A stretch of DNA of 64,000 nt from Imhoffiella fuscus (GCF_042682685.1 NZ_JBHUHX010000015.1:124001-188000); one strand, 5' to 3'; shown: positions 12,387 to 21,510, numbered from the stretch's first letter. The notes: generated by a model not told the origin, from the letters alone. A program made the numbers and translations.

Positions 12387-13733
12387 ATGATGTCCATACC
12401 CGATAGCCAACCCCCTTCCTCGACCGCATCCACCCTGTGGAACCCGGCGGCCGAGACCATGCCGCGCGCCGAGCGCGCGGCGCTTCAGCTGGAGCGTCTG
12501 CGTGGGTTCGTGACCCGTGCCGGTCGCGTACCCTTCTACCGCGACCAGTTCGCCCACCATGAGATCGGCCCGCACAGCATCCGCTCTCTCGACGACATCC
12601 GGCGCCTGCCCTTCACCACCAAGAGCGACATGCGTCGCCATCATCCGCTGGGGCTGCTCGCCGTCCCGCGCAAGGAGCTGGCCCGCATCCACGGCTCGTC
12701 CGGCACCACCGGAACGCCAACCTTCGTCGGCTATACCGCCCGCGACCTGGATACCTGGTCCGAGCTGTGCGCCCGCTTCCTGGTCGCCGGCGGACTCAAA
12801 CCGGAGCATACGGTCCAGGTCGCCTTCGGCTACGGACTCTTCACCGGCGGATTCGGCCTGCACTACGGCATCGAAAAGGTCGGCGCCACCGTCATCCCCG
12901 CCGCCGCCGGCAATACCCGACGTCAGATCGACATCATGCGCGACCTGGCACCCGAGGTGCTCATCTGCACCCCGAGCTATGCCCTGACGATCGCCGACAC
13001 CGCACGCGATCTCGGCATCGACCCGCGCACACTGCCGATCCGCTACGCACACCTTGGAGGCGAACCCTGGACCGAGGATATGCGCCGGGAGATCGAGGAC
13101 CAGCTCGATATCGCCGCCTTCAACAACTACGGCCTATCGGAGATCATCGGTCCCGGAGTCAGCGGCGAATGCCAGGCGCACGACGGCATGCACATCCAGG
13201 AGGATCATTTCCTGGTCGAATGTCTCGACCCGGAAACGCTGGAGCCCGTACCCGAGGGCGAACCGGGCGAGCTGGTCATCACCAACCTGACACGCGAGGC
13301 GATGCCCATGGTCCGCTACCGCACGCGCGACGTCGCCCGGATCTATCGCGAGCCCTGCACCTGCGGTCGCACCACCATCCGCATGAGCCGCGTCACCGGA
13401 CGCACCGACGACATGCTCATCATCCGAGGGGTGAACGTCTTCCCCTCCCAGATCGAAGAGGCGCTGCTGCGGGTCGAGGGCACCACGCCGCACTATTTGA
13501 TCGAGGTGAGCCGGCCGGGTACGCTCGACGAAGTGCATGTCAAGGTCGAGATCCATCCAGAGATCTTCTCCGACCGCATGGACCGCATGCAGGCGCTGTG
13601 CGAACGGATCAGCCGCGAGATCCACACCGTCGCAGGTATCCGAGCGCATGTCGACCTGGTCGAGCCTCGCAGCATCGAGCGCTTCGTCGGCAAGGCGAAA
13701 CGCGTGCTGGATAAACGCAACCTGAAAGACTGA
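12387..13733 (+). CDS. paaK: Phenylacetate-CoA ligase (second copy)
   Basis: A 448-residue paralogue of the ligase at 10271, with the same ordered motifs: SSGTTGTPTFVGYTARD, FGYGLFTGGFGLHYGIEK, GGEPWTEDMR, YGLSEIIGPGV, YRTRDVARIYREPCTCGRT and IIRGVNVFPSQIEEALLRVEG. The CoA- and AMP-binding residues are kept, so it should be active. Two adjacent ATG codons (12387, 12390) can serve as start. Differences around the acyl pocket region (AGNTRRQIDIMRD versus GGNTDRQIMLIRD) suggest a different aryl or acyl preference, which is inference. A 239-base gap separates it from the ACT gene; I saw no terminator there. Confidence 0.9.
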   Translation: MMSIPDSQPPSSTASTLWNPAAETMPRAERAALQLERLRGFVTRAGRVPFYRDQFAHHEIGPHSIRSLDDIRRLPFTTKSDMRRHHPLGLLAVPRKELARIHGSSGTTGTPTFVGYTARDLDTWSELCARFLVAGGLKPEHTVQVAFGYGLFTGGFGLHYGIEKVGATVIPAAAGNTRRQIDIMRDLAPEVLICTPSYALTIADTARDLGIDPRTLPIRYAHLGGEPWTEDMRREIEDQLDIAAFNNYGLSEIIGPGVSGECQAHDGMHIQEDHFLVECLDPETLEPVPEGEPGELVITNLTREAMPMVRYRTRDVARIYREPCTCGRTTIRMSRVTGRTDDMLIIRGVNVFPSQIEEALLRVEGTTPHYLIEVSRPGTLDEVHVKVEIHPEIFSDRMDRMQALCERISREIHTVAGIRAHVDLVEPRSIERFVGKAKRVLDKRNLKD

Positions 13734-13798
13734 GCCACCGATTCCGGGCCACGCGCGCGGATCGGACCAGAAACATCCTCACCACAGGGAAATCGAAC

Positions 13799-14581
13799 AT
13801 GACGCAATACCTCGCTCGACCCATCCGCCGGGGTGCGCTGCCCGCCGTCCTGGCGCTTCTCACGACGCTGATCGCACTCCCGACCGCCTTTGCCGAAGAA
13901 AAGGGGCTCTACATCGAGACGCTCAATCGCACCTCGGGATTGACGGGCGAGACGCCAACCGAAGAGTTGAGCAAGACCTATATCGCCCACGGGAAGATGA
14001 AGGTCGCGAGTTCGAAAGCGGACGGAGCCGACATGATCCTGGATCCGGCCGCAGGCACCATGACCTTCCTGAACAACGCCAAAAAGGAGTATTACCAGAT
14101 CGACGTCAAGAGCATGATGGAGGGCATGTCGCAACCCGGCATGGAACAGATGCGCGCCATGATGGAGAAGACCCAGATCAAGGTCGAGGACACCGGCGAG
14201 ACCCGCAAGATCGGCGAATGGGACTGCACCAAGTACGCAGTCACCAAGACCGGCATGATGGACATTCAGCAGGAGATCTGGGCAGCGAAGGACGTCGATC
14301 TCGACCTGGATCGGTTCAACAATCTCATGAGCATGTCTGGACCGGATGGCCTGCTGGGAGACTCGGCCGCCGCCAAGGCCCAACGCGCGGAGATGGAGAA
14401 GGTCAAGGGCTATCCGATCCTGACCAAGACCCGGATGCAGATGATGGGATCCACCATGGAGACCGAGAGCGAGGTCAAGGTCATCCGGCATGAACCCATG
14501 CCGGCCTCGATGTTCGAGATCCCGGACGGCTATCAGCTCAAGGAGATGATGGCCCCGCCCAGCGCTGCCGGACATCCCTGA
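13799..14581 (+). CDS. Secreted DUF4412-type protein
   Basis: A 260-residue protein with a clear signal peptide (basic start LARPIRRG, hydrophobic LPAVLALLTTLIALP, cleavage around AFAEEK). The mature part resembles DUF4412 proteins: repeated predicted strands, a Met-rich central segment (about 95-130) and the phrase EWDCTKYAVTKTG. It is presumably periplasmic. It follows paaK2 by 65 bases and carries GGGA upstream of its ATG, so it may share the transcript, but no biochemical link to aryl-acid metabolism is evident. Function unknown. Confidence 0.7.
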   Translation: MTQYLARPIRRGALPAVLALLTTLIALPTAFAEEKGLYIETLNRTSGLTGETPTEELSKTYIAHGKMKVASSKADGADMILDPAAGTMTFLNNAKKEYYQIDVKSMMEGMSQPGMEQMRAMMEKTQIKVEDTGETRKIGEWDCTKYAVTKTGMMDIQQEIWAAKDVDLDLDRFNNLMSMSGPDGLLGDSAAAKAQRAEMEKVKGYPILTKTRMQMMGSTMETESEVKVIRHEPMPASMFEIPDGYQLKEMMAPPSAAGHP

Positions 14582-14605
14582 TCCAGCACGCCCCGGCACC
14601 CGACC

Positions 14606-14625
14606 CGAGCGCCCAACGGCGCTCG
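14606..14625. terminator. Stem-loop between convergent genes
   Basis: CGAGCGCC and GGCGCTCG pair perfectly around CAAC, 24 bases after the DUF4412 stop and 25 bases from the end of the minus-strand ligase gene. It lacks a T-run on either side, so it is a candidate bidirectional terminator rather than a textbook one. Confidence 0.5.
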
Positions 14626-14650
14626 AATCCCATCGGACAGGACAGAACCC

Positions 14651-16063
14651 TCAGTCGCCACCAGCCGGAAACGGCTGGCGACTGGCAGCCATCCTCACCT
14701 GAGCGACGATCGCTGCGCGATCGACCTTTCCCGAATCCAACAGCGGCAAGGACGCCAGACGCATGAAGGCACGCGGCCGCTCGGGGCCGGAGAGATGATC
14801 GCCACACCAGGCATCGAGCTCGGATAGGGCCAGATCGCCGCTGTGGACGGCGATCAGCCGGTGTCCCCACACCGGGTCCGGCAGATCGACGATCAGGACG
14901 TCACCGATACCCGGCACGGAGGCCAGTGCGTTCTCGACCCTGGCCCGAGACACATTGGTGCCACCGATCACGAGCACATCGTCGGCCCGCCCGAGGATAC
15001 GCAGTTCGCCTTCTGGCGAGAGACAAGCCAGATCGGCGGTCTCGAACCACCCCTCATCCAGACCATCCCCCGGCCGGCGCTCCGGATTGGCATAGCCAGC
15101 CATCACGACCGGACCGCGCATCCGCAGACGAGCGGAGCGCGTGTCGCAGCGACCGAGATCCAGATCGAGGTCGGGCATGGGACATCCCACCACAGAGGTT
15201 TCCTCGATGCGCCCGCAAAGCGGTCCCTTCGTAGCGATCTGAGAGCCGGTTTCGGTCATGCCATAGCTGACGTAAAGCGGCCACCCGGCATCCAATGCGC
15301 GCTGGGCGAGCGAGAGGCTCAGCGCCTGTCCACCGATCATGAGCACACGCAAAGACGCGGGAGGGCGACAGCCGAGCTCCAAGAGGCGGGCAAGCATCGG
15401 CGGGACCAGGGACACATGGGTCACCGCGAGGCGCTCCAGATCCCCGGCGACCCGCTCCGCCACGAAACCATCGTGGAGCAACAGCGTCGCTCCGGCCAGG
15501 GCGCAACGGTAGGCGATGGACAAGCCGCCGACATGGCTCGGTCTCAGACAGGCGAGCCAGAGATCCCCCGCCCCCAGTTCCAACACCGCATTGGCATTGA
15601 GCGCAGAGGCCAAGACGTTAGTCTGGGTGAGCATGGCGATCTTGGGACTTCCAGTGCTACCACTGGTCTTGATCAGGAACGCCAGCGATGCATCAACCGT
15701 TTCGGCATCCGGGTTTCGCTTCCCGGTCGGCAAGGGCCGCTTCGCCGAGGCATCCCAACGCCATTCCACCCCGGCCTGGGCGATCAAGGCATCCAATACA
15801 CTCGGATCCGAACCCTCTCGCACGGGGAACAACACGGCCCCGATCCGGGCAAGCGCATGCTGGGTGAGGACCAGATCCCAGGCCGGCGCGTCCGGCGCCA
15901 TGAGGACCTGACCGGGCAGAACGCCCGATCGCCGCAGCAAGATCTCGCGCGCCTCGATCGAGGCATGCAGCTGATCGTAGCTGCATGAACGCTCACCCTG
16001 GATCAAGGCCGGAGCAGACCCGCTCGACCAGGGGGCATCATGGAAACAGGGAAGATCGCGCAT
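14651..16063 (-). CDS. AMP-forming acyl-CoA ligase (MenE-like) at the end of the photosynthesis arm
   Basis: A 470-residue member of the adenylate-forming superfamily. Visible motifs are the phosphate loop SGSTGSPKIAML, YGMTETGSQIA (A5), the hinge region GRADDVLVIGGTNVSRARVE, and a catalytic lysine in SGKVDR near the C-terminus. Overall size and spacing resemble o-succinylbenzoate-CoA ligase, but the substrate cannot be assigned and no other men genes are nearby. The frame is open to a GTG at 16087; I chose ATG at 16063 (MRDLPCFHDAPW), though GTG 16087 is possible. It follows bchJ by 85 bases in the same direction, so it may belong to the bacteriochlorophyll transcript. Confidence 0.75.
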   Translation of the reverse strand: MRDLPCFHDAPWSSGSAPALIQGERSCSYDQLHASIEAREILLRRSGVLPGQVLMAPDAPAWDLVLTQHALARIGAVLFPVREGSDPSVLDALIAQAGVEWRWDASAKRPLPTGKRNPDAETVDASLAFLIKTSGSTGSPKIAMLTQTNVLASALNANAVLELGAGDLWLACLRPSHVGGLSIAYRCALAGATLLLHDGFVAERVAGDLERLAVTHVSLVPPMLARLLELGCRPPASLRVLMIGGQALSLSLAQRALDAGWPLYVSYGMTETGSQIATKGPLCGRIEETSVVGCPMPDLDLDLGRCDTRSARLRMRGPVVMAGYANPERRPGDGLDEGWFETADLACLSPEGELRILGRADDVLVIGGTNVSRARVENALASVPGIGDVLIVDLPDPVWGHRLIAVHSGDLALSELDAWCGDHLSGPERPRAFMRLASLPLLDSGKVDRAAIVAQVRMAASRQPFPAGGD

Positions 16064-16147
16064 ACCTGGATATCGGAACGTCGCCACCCGAAAAAGACAG
16101 GAGTCCGGCGCAGCAACAGCGAACCGGACCCTCGTGGCGGGGAGATG

Positions 16148-16762
16148 CTACCAGCGAATCTCGAAGACGCAGTCCGGCGCGCCGACGGCATGACAGGCGA
16201 TCTCGGTCACCTGCGCCTTCGGATGGACGAGACGGCGGAAAAGACGCTCGAAGGTGCCGGCATAGAAGTCGCACAGCGGCTCCGAGGCGGTGGCACCGCG
16301 ACAGAGCAGCGAGTCGCTGACGGTCAATTTCGGCGGATAGCTGGGATCGGCCGAGAAGACGCCAGTTCCGACGAAGGTCCAGGCATTGCCGCCAATGGCC
16401 TTGAGCAGCGTCCGGGTGGCCAGACGCGGCGGCAGAATGGACAGGATGGCCTGCGCCGGTCGCGGAATCCGCACCGCCAGCAGATAGTCACCCGTGCGCA
16501 TCCCCGCGTCGCGCGCGATCGCGCGGGCGGAGGGAATACCCAATAGGTCCCGCAAGGCGGCCTGTAGGCGGGTCACCTCGCCCTCATCAACCATCTCGGT
16601 CGGCATCGCATCGAGATAGCGTTCCAGGCCCGCCCGGCGAAAGAGCTCGGAAACGGCCTCCGGCCCCTGCGCGGCCTCCAATGCCTCGGCGACGCGAATG
16701 ATCGCGTTCGGACCGACGCGTCCATGATTTTCGTGTTTCAAATCGGTACCCTGAAGCGCCAC
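16148..16762 (-). CDS. bchJ: Bacteriochlorophyll biosynthesis protein BchJ (V4R domain)
   Basis: A 204-residue protein opening with VGPNAIIRVAEALEA and ending in a V4R-type domain with Cys-containing CHAVGAPDCVFEIRW. This matches BchJ, long annotated as a 4-vinyl reductase; later work assigns that activity to other enzymes, so BchJ may be a porphyrin-binding helper or carrier. It starts with GTG at 16762, overlapping the end of hemN by 25 bases. Position at the end of the puh-hemN arm is the usual one in purple bacteria. Confidence 0.88.
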   Translation of the reverse strand: MALQGTDLKHENHGRVGPNAIIRVAEALEAAQGPEAVSELFRRAGLERYLDAMPTEMVDEGEVTRLQAALRDLLGIPSARAIARDAGMRTGDYLLAVRIPRPAQAILSILPPRLATRTLLKAIGGNAWTFVGTGVFSADPSYPPKLTVSDSLLCRGATASEPLCDFYAGTFERLFRRLVHPKAQVTEIACHAVGAPDCVFEIRW

Positions 16763-18099
16763 TGGCTACTTCCCCAATCGACTAATTCGTCCTGCTCGGC
16801 GCAGAGTCCGCGCAGCAGATAACGACCCTTGGAGGTCACGCGAATCCCTGCGTCCGACACCTCCACCAGTCCGTGCTCGGCATTGCGACACAGACGACTG
16901 TATTCCTGCTCCAGATCGGTGGCCGAACTCGCCGGCAGCTGGAGATTACACATGAGATAGAGCATGGCGTCGCGCCGACGCCGATCGATCTCGCTCAACT
17001 GACGTCCCCAAGCGACCGGCAGATGGCCGCTGTTGACGCGCTTCTGCCAGACTCTGAGGTCCGGCTCGTTTTGCATCAGTGCGTCCCCAACCTCACCGAT
17101 ACCGCTCGGTCCGAAGGCCAGCACCTGAGTCGAGGGCATGGTCGTATAGCCGATCGCATTACGATAGAGACGTCCCTCGCGCTGCGCATCGAACAGCTCA
17201 TCCGTCTCTCGCACGAAAAGGTCGAGCCCAACCCAACGATAACCGGCCTTGGTGAATGCCTCGACGGCGTTCTGGAAAAGGCCGAGCTTCTCCGCCGCAG
17301 AGGGAAGTTGATTGACGTTGATCGCGTGCTGATGAGGGCGGGTGGAGGGATCGTGGGCGTAGCTGAAACAGGCGGCACGATCGGGGGCCAGTTCCAGGAT
17401 CTGTTCCAGCGTCTCCAGAAAGCTTCGCTGGGTCTGGAACGGCAGACCGTAGACGAGATCCAGGTTGACGTTCTCGAAACCGACCTCGCGCGCCGTCAAA
17501 TAGACATCGCGCACCATGTTGAGCGACTGCACGCGACCGATGGCGCGCTGCACGTCCGCATTGAGATCCTGAACCCCCAAGCTGATGCGCCGGAAACCCA
17601 AACCATAGAGCAGTTCGAGTTGTCCGACCGAGGCCCGGCGCGGATTGCATTCGATCGAGGCGCAGGTGTTGGAGGACAGCTCGAAGTGATACTCCAGAAT
17701 CTCCATCAAACGCGCCAATTGAGGCTCGTTCAGATGATTCGGAGTGCCTCCGCCGACATGAAGCTGATCCAACTTGCGACCACGTCCGACAAGACGGGTG
17801 ACCATATCCATCTCACGCTCCAAGGCGTCGAGATACTGATCCACCTTCTCGACGCTATGGGTCACCGTCGTATCGCAGGCGCAATAGAGACAGCGAACGT
17901 GACAAAAAGGGACATGGACATACACGGCAAGCCGCTCGTCCGGTCTTCGTCGAAACGAAGAAAGCACCTCCTGGTAGTGCGCATCGGTAAAGGGTCTGTT
18001 CTCGACAGGCCCCAAATTCGGCATGGCGCATCGGTGGGGAGGAACACCGTATCGCTCAAGCAGCTCAAGAGGAAAGACGGAAGAGGAAGGAGGCGCCAT
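16738..18099 (-). CDS. hemN: Oxygen-independent coproporphyrinogen III oxidase (HemN-type radical SAM)
   Basis: A 453-residue radical SAM enzyme that decarboxylates coproporphyrinogen III to protoporphyrinogen IX without oxygen, feeding both haem and bacteriochlorophyll. YVHVPFCHVRCLYCACD carries the CxxxCxxC [4Fe-4S] ligands plus the extra Cys seen in true HemN. QLHVGGGTPN, IECNPRRA, ISLGVQDLN and NLDLVYGLPFQT are the standard HemN motifs. Length matches the family. ATG at 18099. The gene ends 25 bases inside bchJ. Upstream lies a 429-base gap, so it may have its own promoter. Confidence 0.92.
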   Translation of the reverse strand: MAPPSSSVFPLELLERYGVPPHRCAMPNLGPVENRPFTDAHYQEVLSSFRRRPDERLAVYVHVPFCHVRCLYCACDTTVTHSVEKVDQYLDALEREMDMVTRLVGRGRKLDQLHVGGGTPNHLNEPQLARLMEILEYHFELSSNTCASIECNPRRASVGQLELLYGLGFRRISLGVQDLNADVQRAIGRVQSLNMVRDVYLTAREVGFENVNLDLVYGLPFQTQRSFLETLEQILELAPDRAACFSYAHDPSTRPHQHAINVNQLPSAAEKLGLFQNAVEAFTKAGYRWVGLDLFVRETDELFDAQREGRLYRNAIGYTTMPSTQVLAFGPSGIGEVGDALMQNEPDLRVWQKRVNSGHLPVAWGRQLSEIDRRRRDAMLYLMCNLQLPASSATDLEQEYSRLCRNAEHGLVEVSDAGIRVTSKGRYLLRGLCAEQDELVDWGSSQWRFRVPI

Positions 18100-18528
18100 G
18101 GTCTTAACCCATCTAGTCAGATTGAACCGCTGTCATACTGGGCCTCGCCGATACACCAGACACCACCTGAGACACAGCCGCCTCCATTCGACATCCACCA
18201 CCCGCCCCAGGGTCGGATCGAATACAGACCAAAGCCCGCGCGGCGGCCCTTGACTGGCCCGCACCGACAATGGTCGAAGGCGTTTGCGAAACGGTACTAC
18301 GAAGACGTACGGTGGAATTTTTACTGGATCCAGCCGGACCCAATGGGGACAGCATCCAGGCTACTGGCTGCAACGGCCATCCGAAACCCCTTCACACGTT
18401 GTCGACTTAGGTGTGATCATCGGCGCACCGAAATTATACTGCGCACGCTACCGAACCTCTACCTCGTCAAGACACCCAAGGTGAAATTCCGGTTCGTTTA
18501 TGATGATCGGAGTCAGAAACGGCCCGAT
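18100..18528. other. 429-base intergenic region between puhE and hemN
   Basis: No plausible gene is visible. Within it, TCACAC (18392-18397) and GTGTGA (18411-18416) form an inverted repeat with a 13-base spacer that encloses GTCGAC, a candidate operator. No TGT-N12-ACA (PpsR) match was found. The gap probably carries a secondary promoter for hemN-bchJ. Confidence 0.35.
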
Positions 18529-19449
18529 TCAGGCCTGATAGGCTCGACGCCAAGGTGGAGGTGGAACGGTCGTCCGTGAGAGTTCGTGGCTCGTCGTCCC
18601 GCGCTGTTTCGACGAACGTCTCCGCTTGGCAAGCACATTGGATTGACTCGAATCCGAGCCTGGCCGACCCGAATCATCGGAGCCGGGAACATCCTTATGT
18701 GGTAAAGCCCAGGCCCAAAGGGCCTCGTCTGGCAGGGGCAGAACCAGAAACCAATGCTCCAGAATCGCCAAAGCCAGCAATGTGGCGACCAAAACCAACC
18801 CCTGCGACACGGCTCCGACCTGGCTGGGCTCGCGTGCCTCCAGCACGATCAAGACCACAACCACAGTCGCCAGAGTTACGGAAACCGGAAACAGCAGATT
18901 CATGCCCCGCTTCGACATGTACGTCTTGAGATAGCGCAGATGCTCGGGAAGCCAGTCCTCGTTGAGGTTCGGCACGCCGAGGAAGAGGTTCAGCTTCGCG
19001 CTCCAACGCATCAGCCACAGAACCACAAAGGTCCAGGCCGCGACCTGATTGGGCTCCTCCCAGGAGATAAGCACCAGGAAGAGAGCGGTCCCCATCACCG
19101 CCAACTCGTGATAGAGACTGGTCATGATCGCCAAACCGAAACGTCTCAGATCGGAGCACCCGGGTGGACAGGGCGTCTTGCGCGGCCCGGTGGCCAACCC
19201 GGTGAAATAGCTCATCTCCAGCACGCCCCAGATGACGACCCCGCAGGTGAAGGCGGCATACTGTGCGAAGCTCGTTATGGAGGCGCTGCTGATGACGACA
19301 CCGAAGGTGGCGATCGCCAGAACGAGGGTGCCGCCGAGCAGGGTCCAACGAAAGGTACGTCCAGGCAGATTATCGAGATAGAGCACCACTCCGGTGCTGA
19401 ACCACCAGAGACCGAGCGCGTAAAGGACGGGGAAACCGTAGTCGGACAT
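18529..19449 (-). CDS. puhE: Photosynthetic complex assembly protein 2 (PuhE)
   Basis: A 306-residue polytopic inner-membrane protein with about seven hydrophobic helices, for example YALGLWWFSTGVVLYLDN at the start, and the conserved PRKTPCPPGCSDLRRFG and GVPNLNEDWLPEHLRYLKTY segments of the PuhE family. PuhE modulates reaction-centre or bacteriochlorophyll assembly. The last 60 or so residues are a hydrophilic tail rich in Ser, Gly, Arg and Pro (around SDDSGRPGSDSSQS and KRRRSSKQRG) that looks like an added disordered extension. ATG at 19449. It lies 142 bases after puhC, where many purple bacteria have acsF; none is present here. Confidence 0.9.
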   Translation of the reverse strand: MSDYGFPVLYALGLWWFSTGVVLYLDNLPGRTFRWTLLGGTLVLAIATFGVVISSASITSFAQYAAFTCGVVIWGVLEMSYFTGLATGPRKTPCPPGCSDLRRFGLAIMTSLYHELAVMGTALFLVLISWEEPNQVAAWTFVVLWLMRWSAKLNLFLGVPNLNEDWLPEHLRYLKTYMSKRGMNLLFPVSVTLATVVVVLIVLEAREPSQVGAVSQGLVLVATLLALAILEHWFLVLPLPDEALWAWALPHKDVPGSDDSGRPGSDSSQSNVLAKRRRSSKQRGTTSHELSRTTVPPPPWRRAYQA

Positions 19450-19591
19450 GCTGTAGACCCAAGTCTTGGTGCCGTTTCGAACGAGACGATCTGCAGTCAG
19501 CGGGCAAGAGGACCGCGATCGACCGTCCTAACCACGACCGAAATCGATAGCGAACAACCAATCGGGTCCACTCGGCTAGGTAGGCTAGCCG

Positions 19592-20053
19592 TCATTGGGA
19601 AGCGCCACGTGCTGGCAGCAGCGCGGCGAAGGACGCTTGGTTGGTTTCGCCATAGGCCCTCAGGTCGATGACGATGCCAGTGGTGGGATCTTCGAGGGTC
19701 AAGTTGCCGTTCTGACGAAGGGCCAAGCGGAACGGCGCCTGATCGATCGTGGCGTCATACCCCTTACGCTGGCGACCGAACGCCCGCAACACCCCACGGA
19801 TGAATCCAGCGCCGCCCGGCTCCAGGGTCTGGATCACCTCGCCAGTGGATGGGTCCACAACCTGGGTCGAACCATCGGACTGATCCACGAAATGCAGTTC
19901 GCGCTCCTGCACGATCGGGGTCAACGGAGCCTGATCGAACTTTGCGCCAGTCAGTCGGGCGACCCCGACCATAATGATGACAAAGCTCAGCAAGGAAGCG
20001 ACGGCGATTAAGACGCCCCTAGGAAAAGGGCGTTCACCATACTCTTCAGTCAA
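19592..20053 (-). CDS. puhC: Photosynthetic complex assembly protein PuhC
   Basis: A 153-residue protein with one N-terminal transmembrane helix (GVLIAVASLLSFVIIMVGVA) and a periplasmic domain containing LHFVDQSDGSTQVVDPSTGEVI, here cited in two parts, LHFVDQSDGS and VVDPSTGEVI, typical of PuhC. It supports reaction-centre and LH1 assembly. The most likely start is TTG at 20053: GAGG stands seven bases upstream and an in-frame TGA precedes it. puhB ends 30 bases upstream. The C-terminal GAYGETNQASFAALLPARG-like end is also family-typical. Confidence 0.88.
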   Translation of the reverse strand: MTEEYGERPFPRGVLIAVASLLSFVIIMVGVARLTGAKFDQAPLTPIVQERELHFVDQSDGSTQVVDPSTGEVIQTLEPGGAGFIRGVLRAFGRQRKGYDATIDQAPFRLALRQNGNLTLEDPTTGIVIDLRAYGETNQASFAALLPARGASQ

Positions 20054-20083
20054 AATGGAACCTCATCGGAATGAGAAATGCCG

Positions 20084-20731
20084 TCAGGAAGCCAGCGATG
20101 TCTCGCCTTGCGCCGAGGACTCAATCGACCCGCCATCAGCCTGCCGTGACTCCTCCAGATAGCCCGCAAGGGCATCCGAAAGAATCTTGGCAACCGCCGC
20201 AGCATCTGGAATCGCTCGCAGCATCGGCTGCGTCGGCGAGAAATGCCACGGCCTCACGTGAGGCCAGAAGATCATGTACGAAGGCCGAGCCGACTTCGCG
20301 AGCAGAAGCGGTATATCGCCACTGCCGTCCGAATAGACCCGAAGGTCCACCGACCGGAACTGCTTGAACGGAAGGTTCATGATCATCGGCAAGGCGACGC
20401 CGATGCGCATGACGACCCGGCGGTTCGTGATGGTGTAGAGCGTCGTGCGAGCCATTGCCCAACCGAGCAAGGTCAACGCACCAATCGACACCAGCGCCAG
20501 CGCAAAGATCCAGGTCACGCCCTGAATGACGCTCGCCGTGGAAGATCCATCAGACCAATCCACGACGAGACGCAAGACCACGAGCACCGCGAAATAGACA
20601 GCAACCTTGCGAACATGGAAGGCGCGCCGCGCAAGGACATCCCAGCGCGGCGAACCCTGCCAGAGCATCTCCTCTCCAGGAGGAAGACGCTCAGGAAGCC
20701 CTCGAACGGGCTCGAAGTCATACTCCCTCAC
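20084..20731 (-). CDS. puhB: Photosynthetic complex assembly protein PuhB
   Basis: A 215-residue membrane protein with the PuhB opening REYDFEPVRGLPERLPPGE and EEMLWQGSPRWDVLARRAFH. Two transmembrane helices (about 40-60 and 75-100) are followed by a PH-like domain with YTITNRRVVMRIGVALPM. PuhB is needed for efficient reaction-centre assembly, acting with the H subunit. It starts with GTG at 20731, overlapping the puhA stop in a GTGA junction, so its translation is likely coupled to puhA. Confidence 0.9.
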   Translation of the reverse strand: MREYDFEPVRGLPERLPPGEEMLWQGSPRWDVLARRAFHVRKVAVYFAVLVVLRLVVDWSDGSSTASVIQGVTWIFALALVSIGALTLLGWAMARTTLYTITNRRVVMRIGVALPMIMNLPFKQFRSVDLRVYSDGSGDIPLLLAKSARPSYMIFWPHVRPWHFSPTQPMLRAIPDAAAVAKILSDALAGYLEESRQADGGSIESSAQGETSLAS

Positions 20732-21510
20732 AATAAGGGTCCGGAACGATCTGCAGTAGCGTAGAGCTTACCACCGCCGTAATAGGCGCTGACCTTGTCT
20801 TCTTCGTAGAGCGTGATCTGATCCGGCTTCGACAGCACGGGCACGTTCGCGAAGTGAGCGGCCTTGATTGCGGCAACCTTGACCTTACGTGCCTTCTTAT
20901 TGAAGACGCAGAAACCGATCGGAACCAAGGCTTGCTTACCACCGGCCGCGACCTTCAGCTCAAGGTAACGGATCTGAGGCTCGGAACGGTCGACCCAGAC
21001 ATCGGTGATGGTACCGGCCGGCTCGTCATCCAGGCCGACGACGGTCATGCCGCGCGGATCCGGATCTTTGTCGGCGATGGAGAAATCGGTGGCGACACGC
21101 AAAGGCACGATCTTCGCCACACCATCGATGGTGAGATCGCAGTGCTTGGCGCGATCCGGAGAGGCGGCGGGACCGAAGGCGGACAGCATGGGGTCGCCGA
21201 CCGGCTCAAAAGGTGCGCCCGGGAAGGGAGCGACAGGCGTCGCCTTCAGGTTGGCCAGCGGAGCCTCGGCACGCGGGGCCGCGACGGTGCCGGCATTGTG
21301 CGGCAGGATGAAGGTTTTGGGATCGGGCAGACCGGGGAAGCCGACGACCTTCACGCGACCGCCGGAGCGTTCGGTGCGGTCCGAGTCAAGCGGATAACCT
21401 TCCCGCTTGTCCTCGCGGCGGAGATAGATGATGAGTCCAGCAAAGAAGAACCAGAACGCCCAAATCGTCAATTGAGCAACGTCGATGTAGTCAGTGATGG
21501 CAGCAGACAT
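20728..21510 (-). CDS. puhA: Photosynthetic reaction centre H subunit
   Basis: A 260-residue H subunit with a single N-terminal transmembrane helix (VAQLTIWAFWFFFAGLIIYL), the conserved REDKREGYPLDSDRT and VKVVGFPGLPDPKTF segments, and a cytoplasmic PRC-barrel domain containing GTITDVWVDRSEPQIRYLE. It caps the L/M subunits and shapes proton uptake to QB. The start is ATG at 21510, with GGAGG seven bases upstream; an in-frame codon at 21531 would place that Shine-Dalgarno inside the gene. The stop overlaps puhB (GTGA). A 338-base gap with a perfect palindrome precedes it. Confidence 0.96.
   Translation of the reverse strand: MSAAITDYIDVAQLTIWAFWFFFAGLIIYLRREDKREGYPLDSDRTERSGGRVKVVGFPGLPDPKTFILPHNAGTVAAPRAEAPLANLKATPVAPFPGAPFEPVGDPMLSAFGPAASPDRAKHCDLTIDGVAKIVPLRVATDFSIADKDPDPRGMTVVGLDDEPAGTITDVWVDRSEPQIRYLELKVAAGGKQALVPIGFCVFNKKARKVKVAAIKAAHFANVPVLSKPDQITLYEEDKVSAYYGGGKLYATADRSGPLL

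Noticed and set aside
18113..18373. 86-codon minus-strand frame in the puhE-hemN gap
   Set aside because: No ribosome site, no recognisable motif, and composition of non-coding sequence.
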